DNA from: Anaeramoeba flamelloides
Taxonomy: Eukaryota; Metamonada; Anaeramoebidae
Length of the DNA stretch: 64,000 bases
Assembly: GCA_027625915.1 (NCBI GenBank)
Contig: JANTQA010000075.1
Coordinates: forward strand, 1,860,001-1,924,000
Reading direction: 5' to 3'
The notes beneath the pieces are model-generated. The model did not search any database, was not told the origin of the DNA, and was given only the letters and a program-made list of their open reading frames with translations. Shown piece after piece: positions 44,586 to 55,008 of the stretch. The translations under genes and the position numbers were made by a program. How positions within the stretch are numbered: position 1 is the stretch's first letter; each line of letters starts with the position of its first letter.

Positions 44586-47065
44586 CAATAACAATAACAA
44601 TAACAATAACAATAACAATAACAACACCACCACCAATAATAAAAACCATAACGCCTTTTTAAATTATAATAAATATTTGACTGAAATACCTAAAAACATT
44701 TTAATTAAATATTCTAATATCAATAATGAAAATATTCCAAATTTATTAAAAAAACCAATAACTCCCCTTTCGATTTTTTTTGCTGACAAATATTTTGAAA
44801 ATAAACAAAAAAATCCACCATTAATAAAATACCCTGAAATAATTTCATTAATATTTTCATTAGTTTCAAATTCTATTTCTTCAAATAAAAACCAAAATAC
44901 TGAACTCTTTAAAATAATTAATCATGTAATTGAATATACATTATGGTTAATTAAAGGAAAACCTGAAAATGGTTATTTGCTCTGTAAAACTAATTTATTA
45001 CAATTATTAATTAGGGATTTTGTTTCCACGTTATTGAATTCCAAATCTCAAATACATTATAATATTCTTGACCTAGTTACAACATTTGCCACATTTAGTG
45101 TAAAACCTTCAGAAATAGCTTCATTTTTCAATTTATTAAATTGCCCAAGAGTGCCTATTTCTGTAATTGATGCCTACAGCAAACTTATTTCGCCAACAAA
45201 TTCGCCCACCGAATATTTAACAACAAACAATGGAATAACGATCAACCCATTAAAGTTCAATAAAAAAATCACTAATAATTTTTATAAAATTTTTCAAAAT
45301 AATAATGAATTTACTTTTTCAATTTGGATCAAGTTACCAGAAAATTCAACAGACAATTTAAATGAAAATAATTATTTTCGAATTTTTGAAATTTCGAATA
45401 TTTTTAATCGGAAATTATGTTTACTTTCAATAAAAAAAAACCCAAAAGATAATAAAATTTATTGTTTTATTGAAGGTGAAAACCTAATTTATAAAAAACC
45501 AAAAATAATTTTATCAAAAGTAATTAATCCAAAAAAATGGTATCATATATTATTAATTAATAAAATAGATTTACAAACAAGTAAAAAAATAAAAACTGAA
45601 AATGAACAAAATACAATTTTCCATTTAATAATAAATGGGTGTGAAATCGATCAAATAAAGTCTAATTTTTCAAAAAATTTTAATCAAAATCCTAATTTTA
45701 TTATTTCTTTTGGTGGTACAAAATTAATAAACGCCAACACTACCACCGCCACATCATCATTATCGTCATCATTACCAACAACAACCACCACCACCACAAC
45801 GACGACGACGACGACGACTACAGCAACTACCAATAATAATGATAACAATTTAAATATTCCACTTTATTTTACAAATCCATCAATTTTTTTTAAAGCTTTT
45901 AAAAAAAATGAACAATTCTATATTTATTTATTTGGACCAAATTATAACCCAAGTTTTAATGATCCGATAATTAAAATTAATTTAAATGATAACATTTTAA
46001 AAAATCCAAAATTTATTGAAATTATTGAAAAAAATTATTCTATAATTACTAATCCTAATTTTGAAAAAATTCAAACCTTAATAGAAAATTTTCTTGGTTT
46101 TTCTTATTTAATCAAAAAATCATTAATTAAAATTAGATCAATCTCAAATTATACTTTTAATAATAATAATAATAAATTCTTTAATTTTGAATTGAACATT
46201 AATAAAAATTTCAAACATAAAACATTTTCCCCTTTACAACTAATACATAAATCATTTGGTTCGTTTCCATTTTTATTAAATTTTGCATATAATAATTGGA
46301 ATTTAGGAGAAAATTATCAAATCTCGATCCTAAAATTATTAAAAAACTTCATAAATGAAATTGATTTCCAAATCCCATTAAACGATTCCTTTTCACAAAT
46401 TATTTATTTGCTTTTAAATACCAAAACAATATTTTCATCTGGATTATTAAAATGCTGCTTTAATTTCTGTATAATAAATAACAGGGAAAAGAAAACCAAC
46501 AAACAAGAAAATGATGGAATTATTCACAATGGTATTATTACTAAAATTGAACCAATAGATTTAATAATTTTAAATTGGAAAATATGGAAAAATTCTTCGA
46601 TCAAGATCCAATTGTTAATATTTGACAATTTAATATCATTAATATCACCAGACAACCCATCTAGAGAATTCAATTTATTACAACTAAAAAGAATCAAAAC
46701 TATTGAAAAGTGCTTAATTATTATTTTAAATTCTAACAAAGATTTATTATTAATTTTAAAAATATTAAATTTTTTTAAATATTATTTACAGTTTGAAAAG
46801 GAATTTGAAATAATTTTTAATTTTATCATTGAAAATTATTCATCAAATGTATCAAATAAAATTTTGTCAAAATTTAATAATATAAATAAAAACAATATTA
46901 TTAATCAAAACAATTTAAATGAAAGCAAACAAAATAATAATAATAATTTAAATCTTTCATTTTTAAATATACACAATGATGGTAATAACAATGACGAAAA
47001 TAAAGATCATCATCATGATAATAATGATGATAATAATGATGATAATAATGATGATAATAATAACG

Positions 47066-47124
<59 letters not shown>

Positions 47125-47160
47125 GATACTAAAGATAATGATATAAATGAAAAAAAATGA
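42151..47160 (+). CDS. BEACH-family scaffold protein, N-terminal part (armadillo-like and ConA-like domains)
   Basis: A 1,669-residue frame from the ATG at 42151 (MSNVIELYSKWSS). Alpha-helical armadillo-like solenoid segments occupy about 1-850, interrupted by Glu/Lys/Gln runs (residues ~130-180, ~490-530) and long Asn runs. The segment RENEGFKALYLLLNQ...LKDAWRMNGGFTWALSVLAG (about 598-695) fits the helical repeat with a GGF(x)3LSxL motif seen in WDFY3/LvsA-type BEACH proteins. A concanavalin A-like domain starts at about 1053 (FTFSIWIKLPEN...KKWYHILLI). A Thr run at about 1213-1230 interrupts it. BEACH proteins are very large scaffolds in vesicle fusion and fission, lysosome traffic and autophagy. 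The frame ends at TGA just after an AAT (Asn) array, and the next frame overlaps it by 14 bases. Confidence 0.8.
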
Positions 47161-48058
47161 AAAAGATGAAAAAAAACTTAATTTAAATAATAAAGAAAAT
47201 TTTATCAGTGATGATAATGATAATATATTAGTTATATTATTAAAATTTATTTTAAAATTTATAAAAAAAAATAAAAACCAAAATTATATTAAAAATTTTA
47301 TTAAAAATGTTTCAATGGAATTAATTCTTATATTTTTATCAAATGAAAATTTCCTCATAAGAAAAATTACTTTAAATTTAATAAATGAATTTTTAACAAC
47401 AAAAGAATTTTGTAATAATTTTTTATTAATTGACGGATTTTCATTAATTGGAATTCAATTATCAAAATTTTCATATGATAACGAAATCATAAAATTATTA
47501 ATTACATTTGTAAAGTCATACCAACAAATATCCCCAATACTTTTTTTAATTTACAATACAAACAACCAATTTAACAAAATCAAAGTATTAAACAAAATTA
47601 AAGAAATTTCTAATTCGGGTTTAAAATTAAAAAAAAATGATTTATTCAATCTTTTATCAGATATTTTAGCGTTCGAAGAAAATAATAAATTAAAATTATC
47701 AAATGATGAAAACAAAGAAAGCAATTTTGAAATTATTACTCAAAATATTATTGAAATCTATTTTATATTTGCTAAGCGTTGGTTTTCTTTAGAAAAGGGT
47801 ATAACTGATGTTATCATACCAATAATCTATTGTTTACAATGTATGCCCGAAGTTAATTTGAATCGGATTAGATATTATCAACAAGAAATTTTAAATAAAA
47901 TAATAAAACTATTTTATTTACAATTACGAGATCCAAATATTGATGAGAAATTAATTAATAATTTTGTTTTGTTTTATACTTTTATTGTGGATTTATTTTT
48001 ATATTGGATATTTAATTCTGAAAAATCAAACGAATCCATTGATAAAGGTAAAATTAAA

Positions 48059-48108
<50 letters not shown>

Positions 48109-48937
48109 GAATAATAATAATAATAATAATAATACAATTAATGATAAGGATGAGCATAAAAAATATTACAAAAATGTGAATGAGGCAAATAAATTTATAT
48201 TTCCAAATGAGTATGATTTGATTTTTTTTAGTAATATAGCTTATTTGGGACAAAAGTTTTTATTAATAATCAAAAAAAAAACTGTAAAAAATTATTCCCT
48301 ATTTATTCAATATTTTACAAAATTGTTAATTTTTTCGATAAAGCTTAATAATAATAATAAACAGTTATACTTATCCGCTATGAATATCATCGCAGCAAAT
48401 GAATTACTGTTTATAACATTATTATCAAAATCAAATTTTAATTATTTGATGACAAATTGCCTTTGCTTATTCATACAAGAATCGAAGAACGAAAAAATTC
48501 TAAATAAAGTTAAATTTCTTTTGGATTCTTTTTCAAGAATCATTCAAAAATTTAAAATTAATTCCTCAAATAAATTAAATAAAAATTATCTTTTGAAAGA
48601 CATTTATATCAAATCTGAAAATATTGACGATTTCGACAAAAAAATTTTGTTTTTACAAACAAATACTAATCAATTTTGGGACAATTGGTTAAAATATTCT
48701 CATTTGTCGATTGCGAAATTTTCGAAAAATTATACTTTAAATATTCATCAAAAACTTGGCAAACGAAATAAACAATTTTCTAATATTTCTTTAAATTTGA
48801 TACAAATATTCAAAAAATTCGATAAAAAAAAATCTAATTTACAGAATATAACAAACGAAAAAAATAATCAAGATCTGGAAAAAGAAAAATTATTATTAAA
48901 AAATTGGGAAAAAATAATAAATGGGGGGAACTTTTAA
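47147..48937 (+). CDS. BEACH-family scaffold protein, continuing solenoid part (separate frame, no BEACH domain)
   Basis: 596 codons in the next frame, overlapping the upstream gene's last 14 bases in ATGAAAAAAAATGA, which contains an A8 run. Composition and helical Leu/Ile/Asn-rich character continue those of the upstream protein, so both are probably one gene. The ~2,260-residue total matches only the part of a BEACH protein before its PH-BEACH-WD40 unit. The end, LEKEKLLLKNWEKIINGGNF, resembles the W-x-x-(L/I) segment just before the ERGPW start of the PH region, then stops. No PH, BEACH (about 280 residues) or WD40 sequence follows in any frame before 52297. It may be a truncated gene, a BEACH-less paralogue, or a misassembly. 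Another 48-bp AAT array lies at about 48060-48110. Confidence 0.65.
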
Positions 48938-49116
48938 AAAAAATCTCTTCATTTTATTCACATATTATATAATCATTTTTATTATCAATTGATTTTATTT
49001 TAAATATTAATTCTTTATTATTTTTTTTTTTTTGATATTAAATAAATTGAGGTATTTGAAGAGGATAGTTTTTTTATTTTTTGAATCATTTTTTTTTTTG
49101 ATTAAATTTTTGGTTA
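48938..49116. other. 3' flank of BEACH-like gene
   Basis: T-rich spacer. All three frames were read past the stop and no BEACH motif appears. Confidence 0.5.
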
Positions 49117-50275
49117 TATTAAATTAGGTTTTGTATTGAGAAATGTGTTTATACGAATGAGTGAAATTAATCAAAGAGTAAACCAAAAAAAGACAAGCGA
49201 AAGTGTACATTTTAAATAAACCTTTACTTTTTGAAACTAAAAAAGAAATAACACCTTTCCAAATAAATATGTTGAAATCAAAAATGAAAAAAAAAAAAAT
49301 AAATTCAACACAAGTCAATTTTCAAAAATTTTTCTTACTAAACTTTTTAAATTTGTAAGAGTTCAAACAAATCATTACATCCAGAACGAATTTTAACTTG
49401 TGAACTTTTGTGATATTTCTTGAACAAATAAAAATTCTATGTTAAAACTCATAATTCGAATTCTAGTAAAATAACTTTTCTATATAACAATTACAAAAAA
49501 TGTACTGAATCTTGAGATTTTTTTGTTCTTTAAATTCAGTTCAAAGTTTATGACTTAAAAGTGGAACTGGTAGTACCTAAACATTCTCACTCCATTACTA
49601 TTTATCATTATGTAAACAAAGTTTTTTTACAAATTTTTTTCAAAATTTTTTTTTCCAATATTTTTATCAACCAAGCCAAAAACAGAGAATATTGTTTTGA
49701 AAGTTTCAAGGTAAAAATATTGAATTCTCAAAATAAAAAAATAAACACTTACAAATTATTCATCACCTTAGAAAAAGAAAATAATGTGAAAAAAATGAAA
49801 TCATAATTCAGAATTATTTTTTCTTTCGATTCAAAAGAAAATAAATAATTTTCAAATCAAAAAAATATATCCAATAAATCTATTTTTCTGAATAATATTT
49901 CAAAAAATATCATATTTTCTGAACAAAAAGTCGAATTATATATATATATATTATGAAAATTAGAATGTAAAATTGATTTTGGAAATAAATTAAAAATAAA
50001 AAAGTAGTTGGATAATATGAAAAATTTTCCAATGACAAAAGTATTACTATTAAGAATTTATAATAAAAACAAATTACAAAGAAGTAATTGTATCCAATAT
50101 TACAAATAAGATCAAGAAAGAAATGATTTAAATTTAATTTTTATTGATCAATTTTTTCAAATTTTTGATTTTCCATTTTTTAATAGGTATGTAAATATTT
50201 TTATACTATGTATATTTGGCTCTAATATTTATTAAACTATTTATTTATTCAGTACAAGAAATGTTATTTAAAATT
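49117..50275 (+). repeat. Dispersed repeat family R7, copy 2
   Basis: Collinear with 27350-28290, with about 235 extra bp at roughly 49330-49570. Shared anchors: ATGTGTTTATACGAATGAG, AAACCAAAAAA, CATTACTATTTAT, TATTTTTATCAACCAAGCC, GATAAGATCAAGAAA, TCTAATATTTATTAA. Non-coding by all signs. Confidence 0.75.
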
Positions 50276-50593
50276 CGGTTTACATAAACCCCGGTACGTA
50301 AAATTGATAAAATGTATATAATCCCTTAAGTTGGGAGTTATTAACCCCTTTTATTTGTCAGAATTCTGAAATGTTTAAATAGCTATTTTTAAAAATGTGT
50401 TTGTTTATCAGATAGAATATATGTTTTCATACACAATGTATGTTTGCAAATAAAAAGAAGTTTGACATTAATTGGTTTTTCCTTGAAGAATCGGAATATT
50501 TAATTGAAATAAATCACTCAAAAAACTGTTAATCCATGAAAAAAAAAATAATTAAAAAAATAAAGAAATTTAAAATTAAAACTTGTAATATGT

Positions 50594-50610
50594 GCACACA
50601 TACACGCATA

Positions 50611-50673
<63 letters not shown>

Positions 50674-50716
50674 ACACACATATATATATATATATACACA
50701 TATATATATATATATA
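50594..50716. repeat. CA/TG microsatellite followed by TA run
   Basis: A near-perfect (CA)n tract of about 70 bp passes into (TA)n at about 50681. Flanking short frames are only translations of the repeat. Confidence 0.97.
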
Positions 50717-50967
50717 AACTTTTTTTCAGTCAAAAGGGACCAACATTTTTTTCAAATATCAATTTTTTTAACTAATTGATCTTTGAAAAACAATAAGAAA
50801 TAAGCAGAATAATACACATTGGGGAATTGTTGATATATGTTTAAAAGAAAACTAATAAATCAATAGATTTTCTTAAAAAATGAAAAATCAAATTCTTAAT
50901 CGCCATTGAGAAAAACAACAATGTTCGCTTTGAACTTCTACTGGTATTTAAATAATAAATAGGAAAC

Positions 50968-51070
50968 ATTTTTCCACTTCATTTTCCATACTTTTTGTTT
51001 TCAAAATCAAGTCTAGTGTTGTTATTTATGGTATATTTTTGAAAAAGTATGGAAAATGAAGTGAAAATTT
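50968..51070. repeat. Short inverted repeat, 29-bp arms
   Basis: TTTTCCACTTCATTTTCCAT...ACTTTTTG (50968-50996) is mirrored by GAAAAAGTATGGAAAATGAA...GTGAAAATTT (51042-51070), with one mismatch region. The loop is 45 bp. It could form a hairpin. No copies elsewhere in the window. Confidence 0.85.
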
Positions 51071-52296
51071 TTCACCTTTATTAATCAAATATCAAGATCA
51101 AAGATCGAATAAAATTCAAATAGAAATCAATATGAATTTTCAACAATCATTTCCACTGTTTCGTTAACCTTAGAATTAAACATATTTTTCCAAGTGACTA
51201 TTGATCTTGCAATAAAAAAAATTTTTGCAGCTGAATGACATTTTAAAAAAAAATCGAAAAAAAAATACAAAAATGTCAAAAAATGATTTCAATTTTGAAA
51301 ATTTCCAAAATAAAATTTTTCTTCTAATATCCATGTAAACTCTTTAAAGACTTTTATTTCACCCAATAAAACTTTACCCCTTTGACTGAAAAATAGTTTA
51401 TGTATATATATCATATTGAACAATAAGAAATTGGAAATGTTTAAAACCAATCATTATATAAAAAACTGGAATTTTTGTAATTTTCTAGATTAAGGAACTA
51501 TAAACGAAATAAAATCAAATTTTGGATCTGAAAAAATAGAAAAAATAATATTGATTGAAATTCTTTGTAAGTTTGATTAAAATAATCAATTGGTCTCTAA
51601 TAAGTACATTATTATAATTTGTTTGCACTGTATTATTGAAACTAATATATTGATTAATTTTTTTCAAAATAAATCCTTATTTTATTGTAAAATTCCATCT
51701 GTATAATTAAACAACAAAAGACAAAATAAATTATAAGTGGTTGTAAAAAGATGTATGTTAAAACTTTGGTAAAAAAATTCATACTATAGCAATGATGCCA
51801 CAACTAAAATTCCTTTTATAAGGTTCAAAAAAAATGGAGGTTTATGATTGAAAAATAGAAAAAACAACTTTCTTAAATTCTTTTATTTTAATCTAAATTT
51901 GGTCAACTTTCTTTTTGAAATCGAATTTATCTTTTAATAAATTATTTTTTTTTTCTAAAAATCTCCAAAAGTTTATAATAATATGATAAACAACTCAAAT
52001 TAGTTTATACAACCCAAAAAAAAATATTTTCAATCTTTTTGATATCATGAGAATATTTGGAAAAAAAATCAAATACTTAGTAAAAATACAAAAAAAAAAT
52101 AATAAAAACTTCAAATAAAGGTTAAATATTTATCAAAAAATTAAAAATATATCAACATACCTTAAAATTAAAAATTAGATTTAAAAAATCAAATTAAAAA
52201 AAAATTATTTTCAAATAATTCTCGATTATTCAAAAATAAAAAAAAACAATATTTAAAAAAAAAATAATAACTACATATAAATGCATAAATAAAATT
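51071..52296. other. Intergenic region between BEACH-like and RING genes, nothing recognised
   Basis: AT-rich spacer downstream of the RING gene stop codon. No gene or RNA recognised. Confidence 0.45.
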
Positions 52297-55008
52297 TTAG
52301 TCATTTTCAATCATAACAAAATGTGTGATTTCCTTGTCACAGATAGGACAATTTTGATTAAAATAAATATCTGCACAATTCCCACAGACTTTTAAATGTC
52401 TGCAGGGTAAGCCAATTAAAGTATATGTTTTGTTTTTACAATTTACACATAGTTTTTGTTTTTTTGATGAATTGGTTTTGTTATTGTTTTGTTTGATATT
52501 TGAAAGACGTGAAGTTTGTGTTTGTGAAGTTGGAGAGGTTGATGAAGTTGATGAAGTTGATGAAGCGGAATTAGATTTCGACACAGCATTAGAATCTGAA
52601 GGATAATTCTTTTCGGTTTTTATTTGAATTTTCCTTTTTTTTTGTTTTTTGTTTTTACTTTTGTGTTTCTTTTTCTTTTTCTTTTTTTTTTTCTTGTTCT
52701 TTTTCTTTTTCTTTGGTTGTTGTTGCTGCTGCTGGTGGTATTGAAGTTTTTGCGTTTGCTGTTGTGATTGGGTGATTTGTTGCTGTTGTATGGGATTTCT
52801 TTTGACGAAAGGTTTGCGAAGTTTTGGTATTTTTGTAGGGGCGCTTTCACTACTAATAGTTGTTGATATTGTCAAAGGGTCCTCTGTTGTTGTATCTGAA
52901 TCTGAATTCAAATGGAAAACAATACGATGTGTATGTTTTTTGTTTTTGGAAAAGCCATTATTATTATTTGCAACTCGGGACAATTCAAGATCTTCTGAGG
53001 CATATTCTGACAGATCGATCTCACCTGCAATTTCAGAAATTTGGATAGTTTCGTTATCATTGCCATGTGTATTAATAATTTGTTTTTTGAAATAATACGA
53101 TAGTAAGAGGTATAATAAATAGCGGAAAAGTAATATTGATAAAGCTATTATTATTTTCAAATCGAACCAAATTTTTTGTGAATTAAATTTTGAAACGATA
53201 AATTTCAAAAGGATCATTATTGTCAAGGTAATTGCATAATCCACAAATGTCATTATAAAAGAAAAATAGCAGTGTCTACTTTTAAAACTAAAAAAAAGTG
53301 AATAAAATAAGCGGTCAATTACGTTAGCATGTCTCCCCTTTTGTGATATAAAGGTTCTTTCAATTATTGAATGATCAGAAAGAAACAAAAATAATTCTTG
53401 TGGCCAAATCCTTTCAAAAAGAAAATTTGGCAGAATTGAAAGTGCATTTGTGATTGTGGGTACCACCAAGACAAATTGGATTAGGAATAAAAAAATTCCT
53501 GTTGCAAAGCCATACCGATCGATTTTGAGCCAGAGTATGCGATTTAGTAATAACCCGCCGATAACTATGCCCCCAAGAATCCACCCATATTCCGTTAGCA
53601 AATAATAAAATAGGGCGCCGCGCAGCAGTAAAGAAAGGAAACGATCGAGTCGGACTAAAGGGGAAATAAAGATCCCAATTTTGATTTGGATCCTTGAGAA
53701 AATTAATTCAAGATTCTCTACATCATAGGAATCGATTGTAAGTAAAACTGAAAACACCATGGTAGAGGCAATAACAATAATGAAAAACGGGATTTGGTAG
53801 TCCTTATAAACAAAAATCAGAAAAATGAATAAACTTGAAAGCGGTATTAATTCAATTAAAAAGGGGATCATTAACAATTGGGTGTTCCTTTTTAAAATTG
53901 GCAGCCTCTCGATATTTTGCTTTTTTATTTTGGTATGTAAATAAGTGATCCAAGCTTTGATTAAAATGAACCTAAATAATGGCGAAATCAGTATAATGAG
54001 ACAATTTGATATCTTTAATTCATCGTCATTCACACTACCACTGGTATTTTGTTTATTTCGATTCCGGTATCGATACCTATTATTATATCTATTTCGATTA
54101 TTATTTTTGTTTCGATTATGATTAGAACTATGATCGCTATTATTGCTATCATCACTATCGTCCTCTTTATTATTGCTGTTATTTATAATATGTGTATAGT
54201 GTTTATGATTATTGTTTAAGATAAAATAATAATTAAAGATCCCTGAAATGTATGTTAATATAGGCACGGTAATTAAGCAAATATAATATATAAATTTGCT
54301 ATGATCGTTGGTCTCGTCGATTGAATACTTGAAATAGACTATCGACACCCACATTAAGATCCAATTCACCATTGCTAAATAGATCCGAAAAGATAGAAAG
54401 GGTGTTTTTGAATAGATCCCTAGAAAGAGGAAAAGTATGAAGAAGGTTCCTAATGTGCAAACTGCAATGTAAAAAAAATATTTGTTAACAAGACAGCTGT
54501 CCTCGGTCGGTGCTCGGCACCACGAGTTGAATACCTTTGATTCTCCCAAATAAAAATACGTCTCTTTTGTGCAATCCCAACAAAATTTGGCCTTGGTAAT
54601 ACATTCCTCCTCACCGCATTCCAATGGGCTTTTGCAGATCCTTTCTTGTGCTTCCTCTTCCTCTTCCTCTTCATCTTCCTCGTTATCACTAATACTGAAG
54701 CAACCCCAAGATTTGTCTTGGCAAGAATATTTACATTCGGTTGTTGTATTACATTTTTGCTCACAATAATTCTCTTGGTAAAAAGTTTGACAATTCTTTT
54801 GGCAAACCCCAAAATAAGTAGGAGTGCTTCCTGTGTTGCCGTCTAAGGAATAACAACACTCTTCTCCACCGCAATTTGTAACCGTAGTTTTGTTTTGTTT
54901 CGACGAACATATAGGTATGCTTAGTTCACTTGTATGAATGAACTGTGAAAAAAGACATATGCATAATAGTATTAAGAGATTGAATGAAAATAGTGAGGTT
55001 TTATTCAT
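52297..55008 (-). CDS. Membrane RING-finger protein (probable E3 ubiquitin ligase) with Cys-rich ectodomain
   Basis: A 903-residue protein. Residues 1-26 form a clear signal peptide (LILLCICLFSQ). A Cys-rich extracellular or lumenal domain (~27-175) contains CGGEECC, CQKNCQ and CEQKC motifs and an acidic Glu run. About eight or nine hydrophobic segments follow (~177-640), interrupted by an Asn/Asp/Arg-rich loop (about 270-325). A long cytosolic low-complexity tail (Ser/Thr, Gln, Lys-Arg) leads to a C3HC4 RING at the C-terminus: C854, C857, C869, H871, C875, C878, C887, C890, with LPCRHLKVC and CPICDK. Such C-terminal RINGs recruit ubiquitin-conjugating enzymes, so it is inferred to ubiquitinate substrates at the membrane. 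The pairing of a Cys-rich ectodomain, many membrane spans and a RING is unusual. Gene ends TAA. The role of the ectodomain is unknown. Confidence 0.85.
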   Translation of the reverse strand: MNKTSLFSFNLLILLCICLFSQFIHTSELSIPICSSKQNKTTVTNCGGEECCYSLDGNTGSTPTYFGVCQKNCQTFYQENYCEQKCNTTTECKYSCQDKSWGCFSISDNEEDEEEEEEEAQERICKSPLECGEEECITKAKFCWDCTKETYFYLGESKVFNSWCRAPTEDSCLVNKYFFYIAVCTLGTFFILFLFLGIYSKTPFLSFRIYLAMVNWILMWVSIVYFKYSIDETNDHSKFIYYICLITVPILTYISGIFNYYFILNNNHKHYTHIINNSNNKEDDSDDSNNSDHSSNHNRNKNNNRNRYNNRYRYRNRNKQNTSGSVNDDELKISNCLIILISPLFRFILIKAWITYLHTKIKKQNIERLPILKRNTQLLMIPFLIELIPLSSLFIFLIFVYKDYQIPFFIIVIASTMVFSVLLTIDSYDVENLELIFSRIQIKIGIFISPLVRLDRFLSLLLRGALFYYLLTEYGWILGGIVIGGLLLNRILWLKIDRYGFATGIFLFLIQFVLVVPTITNALSILPNFLFERIWPQELFLFLSDHSIIERTFISQKGRHANVIDRLFYSLFFSFKSRHCYFSFIMTFVDYAITLTIMILLKFIVSKFNSQKIWFDLKIIIALSILLFRYLLYLLLSYYFKKQIINTHGNDNETIQISEIAGEIDLSEYASEDLELSRVANNNNGFSKNKKHTHRIVFHLNSDSDTTTEDPLTISTTISSESAPTKIPKLRKPFVKRNPIQQQQITQSQQQTQKLQYHQQQQQQPKKKKKNKKKKKKKKKKHKSKNKKQKKRKIQIKTEKNYPSDSNAVSKSNSASSTSSTSSTSPTSQTQTSRLSNIKQNNNKTNSSKKQKLCVNCKNKTYTLIGLPCRHLKVCGNCADIYFNQNCPICDKEITHFVMIEND

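Noticed and set aside
50518-50775. Frames made of Cys-Val or Thr-His repeats
   Set aside because: Translations of the CA/TG microsatellite.
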